From CAVUPF01 sp963743285 (GTDB lineage Bacteria; Actinomycetota; Thermoleophilia; Solirubrobacterales; 70-9): a stretch of DNA of 64,000 nt. The notes beneath the pieces were generated by a model that worked only from the letters and a program-made list of their open reading frames with translations, made no database searches and was not told the DNA's origin. How positions within the stretch are numbered: the first letter of the stretch is position 1; the number at the start of each line of letters is the position of its first letter. The DNA lies in assembly GCA_963743285.1 (NCBI GenBank), contig CAVUPF010000004.1, forward strand, positions 310,001-374,000, given 5' to 3'. Positions 26,675 through 34,656 of the stretch are shown in pieces. Both the position numbers and the translations under genes were made by a program.

Positions 26675-26834
26675 CGGCCTCACGTATGCGGCGATTCGCC
26701 TCCTCGGCCGCCTCGGTGGAGAGCTCGGCCGCCTCGCGAGCCAGCTGCGCGGCGAGCTCGCCGTTGGCCTGCTCGCCATCCAGCTCGGCGGCGATCGCCT
26801 TGAGGCGCTCGGAGATCTCGCGCAGCCGGCTCAC
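26664..26834 (-). CDS. small helical protein in the xseB position
   Basis: A 56-residue ORF beginning VSRLREISERLKAIAAEL and ending READAE. GTG at 26834 overlaps the nusB stop (GTGA) and its end overlaps the polyprenyl synthase start by 11 bp, a tight arrangement that argues for a real gene. It is almost entirely charged helix (Glu/Ala/Arg). Exonuclease VII small subunit (XseB) often sits here in actinobacteria, but its diagnostic residues are not seen and no xseA is adjacent; it may be a divergent XseB or another coiled-coil protein. Confidence 0.6.
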   Translation of the reverse strand: MSRLREISERLKAIAAELDGEQANGELAAQLAREAAELSTEAAEEANRRIREADAE

Positions 26835-27202
26835 CTGACACCCTCACGCACAGCCGCGCCGAGGATGCCGTTGACGAAACCGGGAGCGTCGGCCCCGCAG
26901 TACTCCTTGGCGATCTCGACTGCCTCGTCGATCGCCACCTCGGTCGGCGCGTCGCCGTGCTCGATCTCGTAAAGCGCGATCCGCATCAGGTTGAGGTCCA
27001 GCGGTGCGATCCGGTCCGGGTTCCAGCCCTTCGCGTGGCGGGCGATCACCGCGTCCAGCTCCTCGCGGTGGGACTCGACTCCTTCGGCTAGCTCGCGGGT
27101 AAAGGGACGGGAGTCGGCAATGAGCTCATCGAGCGGGCGGCCGGTGACGTCACGCTGGTAGCAGGCGAAGACTGCATCGCGGCGTTGGTCTGACCTGCGC
27201 AT
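26831..27202 (-). CDS. nusB: transcription antitermination factor NusB
   Basis: A 123-residue all-helical protein that with NusE binds rRNA boxA for antitermination. Recognisable blocks: RRDAVFACYQRDVTG, FTRELAEGVESHREELDAVIARH, LNLMRIALYEIEHGDAPTEVAIDEAVEIAKEYC and the C-terminal PGFVNGILGAAVRE. It lies 40 bp after efp. Confidence 0.95.
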   Translation of the reverse strand: MRRSDQRRDAVFACYQRDVTGRPLDELIADSRPFTRELAEGVESHREELDAVIARHAKGWNPDRIAPLDLNLMRIALYEIEHGDAPTEVAIDEAVEIAKEYCGADAPGFVNGILGAAVREGVR

Positions 27203-27241
27203 TGACGCTCTATTCTCGCGCTTTCGGTGGCCGCGAGCCGC

Positions 27242-27801
27242 TCAAGCGCGGGATAGGTACTCACCGCTGCGGGTGTCGACGCGGATCGCCTCGCCCTCCT
27301 CGATGAAAAGCGGCACCTGGACCGTCACGCCGGACTCCAGCGTCGCCGGCTTGGTGCCGCCGCCCGATGCCGTGTCCCCCTTCACGCCGGGCTCGGTCCT
27401 GGTCACCTTCATGTCGATTGCGCTGGCCACCTGAACATCGCTGGGCCGCTCGTCGACAAAGAGCACGTCAACCTCAGCGCTGGGCAGCACCCACTGCATC
27501 GCCTCACCCGCGACCTCGCGCGGGATCTCTACCTGCTCGTAGTCGCGACTGTCCATGAATACCGCAGCGTCGCCGGAATCGTAGAGGTACTGCATCTTGC
27601 GTGACTCAGTCCTTACCGGCCGGAACTTCTCCCCGCCCTGAACGTCTTGTCCAGGACTGAGCCGTCGTCGATCTTGCGCAGTTTCGTCCGCACGAACGCC
27701 CCGCCCTTGCCGGGCTTGACGTGCTGGAACTCGATAATCCGGAAGATCGTCCCGTCGATCTCGATGTGACTGCCGTTCTTGAACTGATTGGTTGATATCA
27801 C
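27242..27801 (-). pseudogene. efp: elongation factor P, frameshifted
   Basis: EF-P relieves ribosome stalling at polyproline. Frame 1 from 27801 reads MISTNQFKNGSHIEIDG, then the modification loop HVKPGKGGAFVRTK (Lys intact) to DKTFRAG, and then runs into RSSGR-stop. The rest continues in another frame from EKFRPVRTESRKMQYLYDSG to the end SGEYLSRA. One missing base in the CCCC run at 27631-27634 accounts for it: restoring one G on the coding strand gives an uninterrupted 186-residue EF-P, the normal length. Because the rest is well conserved, a sequencing or assembly error is as likely as a true mutation. Confidence 0.88.
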
Positions 27802-28197
27802 GGTCGCGCAGCGTAGCGAGTCGGCAAGGAGCGCCTCACAATTCCGGGGACGTCGCCCTCAATCGGGCATGAATCAACAAGATAGTCAAGTTCGTCTCCG
27901 GTGCCGATAACCGTGCAGTCGAGCTGTACCGGCGGCGGGCGAAGCGGCGACAGCGCCGAGGGTGGCGACACTCGGAGCCTCGATGGGCGCCGTCAACCAG
28001 CTCGCAGCCGCCGCTCAAGACCCATGCGTGGCCGCCCTCGTCAATGCGCCCGGTGTCGAGGCTGGCTGGCACCCAACTCGTCGTGCGACTCGATCGCCTT
28101 TCTTCGCCGGCAGGTCCTGTCCGACCAGGCGCTGCTCGATCCGAGGACATGACAAGCCGCCCGGGCGCCCCGAACCTCGAGCTCCATCGCCGGGCTC
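27802..28197. other. 396-bp region with hydrolase remnant, no intact gene
   Basis: The usual Xaa-Pro peptidase/efp neighbourhood is interrupted here. Apart from the remnant listed separately, no frame has a credible start or conserved block. Confidence 0.5.
27950..28130 (+). pseudogene. alpha/beta-hydrolase remnant
   Basis: One plus-strand frame contains VATLGASMGAVNQLAAAAQD followed by VAALVNAPG. This is the nucleophile elbow GASMG and following helix of dienelactone-hydrolase-like alpha/beta hydrolases. Neither the N-terminal strands nor the Asp/His of the triad can be found, so only a fragment is left. Limits are approximate. Confidence 0.4.
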
Positions 28198-29025
28198 TCA
28201 CCCTGGTGGCGGAGACGGCGGGCGGCCCTTCACTTCGGCCGCCGTGCTAGTGGTGAGGGTGGAGGCAGTGGGGCCAGAGAGGACGCGGCGGACGAGGCCG
28301 GGCACGAGGATGCGAGCGGCGGCGGCGAGGGCGTAGGGGCGTGGGACGTAGCGCTCAGCCTTGCCGCCAGGTCCGGCCTCGAGAATCGCCTCAGCGACCT
28401 TCTCCGGCTTGGAGACGATCCATCTGGTCAGCGCCTTCTCGCGAAGCTCGGTAGCCGGGAAACCTTCGGTAGCCACGAAGCCTGGCAGGACGAGGCCGAC
28501 GTGGACACCGTGGGGACGCTCCTCGAAGTAGAGCGAGTCTGTCCAACCGATCAGGGCGAACTTGCTGGCCGAGTAGGCGCCGGTGCGGGCGCGGGAGACG
28601 CGGCCGGCGGTGCTCGCGACGTTGACGATCGCGCTCGGCGCGGAGAAGCGCAGCAGCGGTAAAAGCGCCTCGGTGAGGCGGGCGACGGCGTCAAAGTTGA
28701 GCTCCATGTGCCGACGTAGGTTCGCGTAGCCGGCCTCGGCGAAGCTGCCCCGCCAGGAGGCACCGGCATTGTTGACCAGCAGCCCGAGGCCGTCGTAGCG
28801 CTCCTCGACGTGAGCGAGAACACGGGCGGGCGCATCTGCATCGGTCAAATCGGCGGCCACGTAGGTGGCGGGGCATGGCAGCGACTCGGCCAGCGCCTGC
28901 AGCCGCTCCTCTCGCCGCGCGACGAGGACCAGCTCGGCGCCGGGCTCGCGGGCCAGGCGCTTCGCGGTCGCCTCCCCGATCCCACTGGAGGCTCCGGTGA
29001 TCAGCGCGGTCGCACGTCTGGCCAT
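28198..29025 (-). CDS. classical short-chain dehydrogenase/reductase
   Basis: A 275-residue SDR from ATG at 29025. Cofactor motif TGASSGIGEAT, then LVARREERL (an Arg favouring NADP), NNAGAS, the catalytic Ser in NVASTAG and the Tyr-x-x-x-Lys in GAYSASKFAL. A C-terminal extension ends in a Thr/Ser-rich tail. Substrate unknown. It stands in the degraded segment between efp and the M42 peptidase and is its only intact minus-strand gene. Confidence 0.92.
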   Translation of the reverse strand: MARRATALITGASSGIGEATAKRLAREPGAELVLVARREERLQALAESLPCPATYVAADLTDADAPARVLAHVEERYDGLGLLVNNAGASWRGSFAEAGYANLRRHMELNFDAVARLTEALLPLLRFSAPSAIVNVASTAGRVSRARTGAYSASKFALIGWTDSLYFEERPHGVHVGLVLPGFVATEGFPATELREKALTRWIVSKPEKVAEAILEAGPGGKAERYVPRPYALAAAARILVPGLVRRVLSGPTASTLTTSTAAEVKGRPPSPPPG

Positions 29026-29100
29026 ATCCCTCACCGTATTCGACTGTCCCGCACCCGGCTCCGGGCACCCGGGCAGCGCCGGCTTGCAAGGCTTGGCGGG

Positions 29101-29396
29101 ATGGCAGCTCTGACCGGCGCCAGGGCCCCTCGCCTGACCGCGGTGATGCGCGAAGGCGAGCGGGTGACTCCGCTGGAGCTGTTCTTCGACCTCGTCTTCG
29201 TGCTGGCGATTACCCAGTGCACGGCGCGAATGTCCCACGACCCGACCTGGCCCGGACTCGCCCAGGGCCTGCTGGTGCTGAGAATGTTTTGGTGGGGGAA
29301 GCGCGCGACCGGGTTCGCCACCAGGGTGAGGCGCCCCCCTTGGCTTCTGCTTGAGCTTTGCTGCGCACGCCTGTTCGACTCGACATACTGCGGACC
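29101..29396 (+). pseudogene. LtrA (low temperature requirement A) N-terminal remnant
   Basis: From ATG at 29101 the frame gives MREGERVTPLELFFDLVFVL then AITQCTARMSHDPTWPGLAQGLLVL, a strong match to the start and first helices of LtrA membrane proteins. After WWGKRATGF the resemblance stops and the frame ends at 29400, about 100 residues against roughly 380 in the family. The M42 peptidase gene begins in the last codons, so the rest of ltrA has been lost. Confidence 0.7.
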
Positions 29397-30446
29397 GTGA
29401 CCGAGACCCCCGCTCTGCTCGACAGGCTGCTGCGTACCGCCGCGCCCTCTGGATACGAGGAGCCGGCGGTGGCGGTCTGGCGCGAGGCCGCTTCCTTCGC
29501 CGAGCTGTCCACCGACGGGCTCGGCTCCTCGATTGCCCGTCTCGGAGAGGCGGTGCCACTGCTGGCGGTAGTCGGCCACATCGACGAGATCGGGCTGCTG
29601 GTCACCCACATCGACGAGAAGGGCTTCCTCTACTTCGCCCCGATCGGCGGCTGGGACCCGCAGATCCTGGTCGGCCAGCGGGTCGATGTGCACGGTAGCG
29701 ACGGGGCGGTGCCGGGTGTGGTCGGGCGCAAGCCAATCCACCTGCTCGACCCCGACCAGCGCAAGAAGGTGGTCGAGCTGAAGGGGCTGCACATCGATGT
29801 CGGCGCCGTCGACCGCGACGCGGCAGCGGCACTGGTGCGGGTGGGCGACCCGGTCGTGATCGCCGCGGAGCCGGTGCGCGTTGCGGGTGATCGGCTGGTC
29901 TCCCGCTCGATGGACAACCGGCTCGGCGCCTACGTCGCGCTGGAGTCGCTGCGACGCTGTCAGGAGCGCGGCGGCCTCGCCGGGAGCTTTGCGGCTATCG
30001 CCGCGGTCCAGGAGGAGATCGGCCTGTTTGGTGCCCGCACCGCGGCCTTCGTGGTGCGGCCGGACCTGGCGATCGCGGTCGACGTCACCCACGCCACCGA
30101 CGCCCCGGGTGTCGATGAGAAGGAGCTCGGCAGCCACCCGCTCGGCTCGGGGCCCGCGATCGGCCGCGGCTCGACCCTCTCGCCCAAGGTCTTCGAACTG
30201 CTGGTCGAGGCCGCCGCGGAGGCGGGCGTCGAGTACACGGTCAGCGCCAGCGGGCGCGGCACCAGCACCGACGCCGACGTGCTCCAGATCTCCCGCTCCG
30301 GCATCCCGACCGGCCTCGTGTCGATTCCGCTGCGCTATATGCACTCACCGGTCGAGATGGTCGACCTCGCCGATGTCGAGGCAACGGTCGAGCTAATCGC
30401 CGCCTTCGCCCTGCGGCTGGGCGAGGGCGTCGACCTCAGCCGCTGA
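29397..30446 (+). CDS. M42 family aminopeptidase (TET/FrvX-like)
   Basis: A 349-residue dizinc peptidase from GTG at 29397. Family residues are all present: VVGHIDEIGLLVTHID (metal His), SRSMDNRLGAYVALE (bridging Asp), VQEEIGLFGAR (catalytic Glu and ligand Glu), AVDVTHATD (ligand Asp) and RYMHSPVEM (ligand His). The PDZ-like dimerisation domain lies between about 70 and 160. Such enzymes form tetrahedral peptide-trimming complexes or act as endoglucanase-like peptidases. Its 3' end overlaps the convergent GGDEF pseudogene by 11 bp. Confidence 0.92.
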   Translation: MTETPALLDRLLRTAAPSGYEEPAVAVWREAASFAELSTDGLGSSIARLGEAVPLLAVVGHIDEIGLLVTHIDEKGFLYFAPIGGWDPQILVGQRVDVHGSDGAVPGVVGRKPIHLLDPDQRKKVVELKGLHIDVGAVDRDAAAALVRVGDPVVIAAEPVRVAGDRLVSRSMDNRLGAYVALESLRRCQERGGLAGSFAAIAAVQEEIGLFGARTAAFVVRPDLAIAVDVTHATDAPGVDEKELGSHPLGSGPAIGRGSTLSPKVFELLVEAAAEAGVEYTVSASGRGTSTDADVLQISRSGIPTGLVSIPLRYMHSPVEMVDLADVEATVELIAAFALRLGEGVDLSR

Positions 30447-31547
30447 GCGCGACGCCGCCGCTGCCGTCGAGGACAACGGTGTCGCGACCCTCAGCCTTGG
30501 CAGCGTAAAGAGCCGCGTCGGAGCGGGCAACGAGGTCGTCGGTATCGACCGTCTCGGGACGGGAGACGGCGACTCCGATGCTGATCGCCACCCCCCACCC
30601 CGATCGGCCGGCGCGCGCTAACCTGGCGCCGCAGCCGCTCGGCGATCTCCAGCGCGTCCTCGCGGTCGGCGCCCGGCAGCACGACGAGGACCTCCTCGCC
30701 GCCGACTCTGTAGATCGAGTCGCCGGCGCGCAGCGCCGCTTGCATCACGTAGGCAACGTCTTGGAGGACGGCGTCCCCCGCGGCGTGACCGAGCTGATCG
30801 TTGACCCGCTTGAAATGGTCGAGGTCGCAGAGCAGCAGGGCATGTGAGAGGCCCTTCTCCGCGTCGCATGGCTGGCCGTCGAGCTCGGCGAGGCTGCTCC
30901 AGCGCGCTGCGGTTGAAAAGGCCGGTGAGTGGGTCGAGCGTGGAGCGGCGGCGGTGAGCGCGGTCGGACTCGACCAGCGCCCCGGAGAGGATGACGGTGC
31001 TGAGAATCAGCGCCGCAGTGGCGATCAGCGTCTCGCTGTGCTGCGCGGCGACGGCCGGGTCGACGACGACGACGACGCTGAGCAGGAAGAGCACGAAGAT
31101 GTAGGTCGTCCCGACGACCATTCCTCAGGGGTCGAAGCGGACACCAAGCGTTACGGCCGGCAGCGCAAACCACATCAGCGCCGGGCTAGTGGCGCCTCCG
31201 GTGGCGATCACGGCGACGGCGAGCAGCAGCGGCAGGGCACCCCAAGCCCCCGCGACCCACAGCCATGGGCGCCCGCTGGTACGCATGAAGCGATCGGCGA
31301 CGACGAAGCCGCAGAAGCCGGCAGCGAGCGGCGCGATCCACCCCCACCCCACCTTCGGCCCAGCCGAGACCAGTGCCAGGGCAAGGATCACGAAGCAGGC
31401 GGTGCGATAGCGACGCACCCGGCGCTCCATGTCCAGAAGGCGCTCGCGGCGCGCCTCCTCGCGGATCCCTGCGAGGGACTCGACTGGCTGGCCTCGGCCA
31501 CCGTCGGCCGCGCCGGGAGCCGCGAGGGATTTGATCGAGAAGCTCAC
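30436..31547 (-). pseudogene. membrane-anchored GGDEF diguanylate cyclase, disrupted
   Basis: The N-terminal frame has about six hydrophobic segments (for example WLWVAGAWGALPLLLAVAVIA). It hits an in-frame TGA at 31125-31127 and resumes in the same frame with GMVVGTTYIFVLFLL, then STLDPLTGLFNRSALEQ, the usual entry into a GGDEF domain. Near 30893 the frame shifts; SHALLLCDLDHFKRVNDQLG and the active-site YRVGGEEVLVVLPGADRED follow. It shifts again within the C-run at about 30589-30603, after which GVAISIGVAVSRPE and AALYAAKAEGRD complete the domain. One nonsense codon and two indels make it non-functional as written. Confidence 0.85.
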
Positions 31548-31606
31548 GTGTGGGCAATCGGCTCACCGCCTGGGGGGCTTAAAACTGCAGTGTCTGCGTC
31601 AACCGT

Positions 31607-32665
31607 CTACTCGACTAGCTGAAGCTCTGTGGACAGGCCGCTGAGGTTGCGACTCCCCCCCTCGGTGACGATGACGAGGTCCTCAATCCTCACCCCGAGC
31701 CGGCCGGGCAGATAGACCCCGGGCTCGATCGTTACCACCTCGCCGGCCTCGAGCAGGTCCTCGGAGCGCTGTGAGACGCGGGGCGCCTCGTGCACCTCCA
31801 GCCCGACGCCGTGACCTAACCCGTGGCCGAAGCGCTCACCGTGGCCGGCGGCCTCGATGACCTTACGCGCGACAGTGTCAACCGCCTCGCCTTCGACGCC
31901 GGCGGCCACCGCGCCGAGTGCCGCGGCCTGGGCCTCGTGCACGACCTCATAGACCGCGCGCGCCTCCTCGCCGGGCTCTCCGGTAGCGAAGGTTCGGGTA
32001 CCGTCGGAGCAGTAGCCGTCGAGCTCCGCTCCCATGTCGAAGACGACAAGCTCGCCGCGGCCGATCTCGCGCTCACCCGGCTCGGCGTGCGGGAGAGCGC
32101 CGTTGGGGCCGGCGGCGACGATCGCCGGGAAGGAGGGCTCGGCGCCCAGCTCGCGGATCCGCGCTTCGGCGGCGCGGGCGACCTCGCGCTCGGCGCGACC
32201 GGCGAGGCCGCACTCCAGGCTCCAGAGCCAGACGTCGTCGGCCAGCTCGGCCGCGGCAGCAATCGAGGCCAACTCGTCGGCGTCCTTGACCTGTCGCAGC
32301 CGCTCCACCGTGCCGCCGGCGGCGACCGGCTCGACCCCTGCGGCGAGCTTCTCGCGGAGGCGCTCCAGCGTGCGGACCGAGATGTGGTCGTCCTCGAAGC
32401 CGACCCTGCCACGCAGGTGCCCGGCGATCCCCGCCAGCCAATCGCTCTCGACCGTGACGACCTCCCAACCCTCGACCTCGGCGGTGGCACGCTCGCTGTA
32501 GCGGAAGTCGGTTAGAAAGAGGCAGTCTCCCTCACCGCAAATACAGGCCCCGTTAGTGCCGCCGAAACCGGTCAGGTAGCGGACGTTGACGAGATCGGTG
32601 ACCAGCATCCGGTCCAGTTCGCGCTCGGCCAGCGATGCAGCGAGGCGCTCACCGCGGCCCCGCAT
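31607..32665 (-). CDS. Xaa-Pro aminopeptidase-like M24 metallopeptidase
   Basis: A 352-residue creatinase-fold enzyme from ATG at 32665, overlapping the aroQ stop (TGATG). The N-terminal domain begins RLAASLAERELDRMLVTDLVNVRYLTGF. In the pita-bread domain the metal ligands are ELVVFDMGAELDGYCSDGTRTF (two Asp), HGLGHGVGLEVHEAP (His), VVTIEPGVYLPG (Glu) and GVRIEDLVIVT (Glu). It removes N-terminal residues before proline. aroQ-pepP-efp is a frequent order in this phylum; here efp has been pushed 4 kb away. Confidence 0.93.
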   Translation of the reverse strand: MRGRGERLAASLAERELDRMLVTDLVNVRYLTGFGGTNGACICGEGDCLFLTDFRYSERATAEVEGWEVVTVESDWLAGIAGHLRGRVGFEDDHISVRTLERLREKLAAGVEPVAAGGTVERLRQVKDADELASIAAAAELADDVWLWSLECGLAGRAEREVARAAEARIRELGAEPSFPAIVAAGPNGALPHAEPGEREIGRGELVVFDMGAELDGYCSDGTRTFATGEPGEEARAVYEVVHEAQAAALGAVAAGVEGEAVDTVARKVIEAAGHGERFGHGLGHGVGLEVHEAPRVSQRSEDLLEAGEVVTIEPGVYLPGRLGVRIEDLVIVTEGGSRNLSGLSTELQLVE

Positions 32666-33123
32666 CAATCCGCGCCCGCGCCGAGCTCACGCGAGAGCAG
32701 GGTGAGCGCCTCGCGGTAGCCGTCCGCGCCCTTGCCCGAGACCTTTGCCAGGACCAGACCGTCAAAGACCGACACCTTGCGCCAGTCCTCGCGGGAATCG
32801 ACGTCGGAGAGGTGAACCTCGACCGTCGGCAGAGCGGCGACGTCTAGCGCGTCGGCGATCGCGCGGCTGTAGTGGGTCCAGGCGCCGGCGTTGACCAGTG
32901 CCGCATCGGCGGTGTCGGGCAGGCGGTGCAGGTATTCGACGAACTCGCCCTCGGCATTGGTCTGAAAGAAGATCGTGTCCAGACCCACCTCGCGGCCCCA
33001 GCTCTGGATCTTCGTCTCCAGTTTGCTGAGCGAGAGGCCGCCATAGATCGCCGGGTCACGGCGGTCGAGGATGTCGAAGTTGACGCCGTGAAGCACCGCG
33101 ACGCGGTTGTGGGCGGTGGTCAC
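32665..33123 (-). CDS. aroQ: type II 3-dehydroquinate dehydratase
   Basis: A 152-residue enzyme converting 3-dehydroquinate to 3-dehydroshikimate. Active-site elements are present: RRDPAIYG (Arg and Tyr), NAGAWTHYS (Asn), EVHLSDV (His) and SREDWRKVS (Arg). The usual HGPNLNLLG is written HGVNFDILD, a variant lid. GTG at 33123 overlaps the aroB stop (GTGA). Confidence 0.92.
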   Translation of the reverse strand: MTTAHNRVAVLHGVNFDILDRRDPAIYGGLSLSKLETKIQSWGREVGLDTIFFQTNAEGEFVEYLHRLPDTADAALVNAGAWTHYSRAIADALDVAALPTVEVHLSDVDSREDWRKVSVFDGLVLAKVSGKGADGYREALTLLSRELGAGAD

Positions 33124-34656
33124 CGGCGCAGCTCCTCCACGGCCTCGCGGACCCTACTCGGATCGACGAGCTCTCCGATGCGGGGGTCGCCGGGCTCGGG
33201 CAGCAGGACGAAGCCGACGCCCGCGGCGGTGCGCTTCTTGTCGCGCTGGAGAGCGTCAAGGACGCTGTCGACGTCGACCTCGGGGGCGAGGGAGACGGGG
33301 AGGCCGTTGCGACTGAGGGTTGCCTTGACCTCGTCGCGGAGCGCCGGCGCCTCGGAAAGTCGGAGGGTCGCCAGGAGGCCGATGCCGACCGCCTCGCCGT
33401 GGCGATAGCGCGCGTAGCCGCTCGACGCCTCGATCGCGTGGCCGACCGTGTGGCCGAGGTTGAGGACGGCGCGCCGGCCGGCATCGCGCTCGTCCTCTGC
33501 GACCACCTCGCACTTGTAGCGAGCACAGGCAAAGACGACCTCGTCGAGGTCGGTTGGATCGATCGTCTCGATGCTCCGCACCCGCTCCCAGAGAGCCCCG
33601 CCGGCCAGCAACCCGGTCTTCAGCACCTCGACGAACCCCGCCGCCAACTCCTCGCGTGGCAGCGTCGCCAGCGCCCGGGTGTCGGCGAGCACCGCGGCGG
33701 GCAGGTGGTAGGCGCCAGCGTAGTTCTTGCCCTCGGGCAAGTTCGACGCCCGTCTTGCCGCCGTAGGCGGAGTCGACCTGCGCGACCAGGGTGGTCGGGA
33801 CCTGGACAACCGCCACGCCACGCTGGTAGGCGTGGGCACAGAAGCCGGCAAGGTCACCGACCACGCCGCCGCCGAGGGCGACGACGTGGTCCTCGCGGGT
33901 CATTTCGCGCCGGGCCAGATCGCGCAGCACCCGCTCGGCCTCGGCCATCGTCTTTGACCCCTCACCCGGCACGATCTCGATTCGGGCGGCGAGCGGCTCG
34001 ACCCGATCAGCGTAGAGGTCTGCCACGGCGACGTCGGTGACGCAGAAGCGACGGCTCTCAAGCGGCCACCATCCCGCCTCCAGCAGGCCAGGTCCGGCGA
34101 GGACCGGGTACTCGCCGGAGGCGCTGGACGCCCAGAGCAACCGGGTCCCTGGTCGCAGCTCGGCGAACGCCCGGATCGAGGGCAGCGCACGGGCGACGAT
34201 CTCGGGGTCGCCCATCGGCAGCACAGCGTCGGCGAGCTCTTCGTAGAGCGGCAGCCGCACGGCCAGCAGTCGGGCGACGTCCTCGGCGCTTTGCGCGAGG
34301 GGCCGGCCCGTGTGGTCGATCCTCCGCCATGCCTGCGCGGAATCGACCTGCAGCCAGACGACGACGTGGCGGGAGAGCGCCTCGCGCACCTGCTCGGAGA
34401 GGACGCTGCCGCCGCCGAGCGCGATCGCGCCGCCGTCGGCGCCCTCCAGCAGCGAGCCGACGACCTCGGCCTCGCGGGCGCGGAACGCCTCCTCGCCGTC
34501 GCGCTCGAAGGCCGCCGCGATCGGCATCCCCAGCTCGCGCTCCATCAGCTCGTCGACCTCGGTCGTCGCCAGCCCGGCCTCGTGGGCGACCTCCAGCGCC
34601 CGCGACTTGCCGGCGCCCATGAAGCCGATGAAGACGATGGCTGGCCGACTAGCCAC
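33120..34656 (-). pseudogene. aroKB: bifunctional shikimate kinase / 3-dehydroquinate synthase (AroK-AroB fusion), frameshifted
   Basis: The first 170 or so residues are shikimate kinase (IVFIGFMGAGKSRAL P-loop, FRAREAEVV, IALGGGSVL); the rest is 3-dehydroquinate synthase (HVVALGGGVVGDLAGFCAH, VPTTLVAQVDSAYGGKTGV, later LNLGHTVGHAIE). Exactly after GGKTGV the frame is lost: an extra base near 33744 turns NLPEGKNYAGAYH out of frame, and it continues correctly to LVDPSRVREAVEELRR. Deleting one base restores 511 residues. Start GTG at 34656 overlaps aroC. AroB metal-binding His/Glu lie in the second part and look intact, so a sequencing error is likely. Confidence 0.87.
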
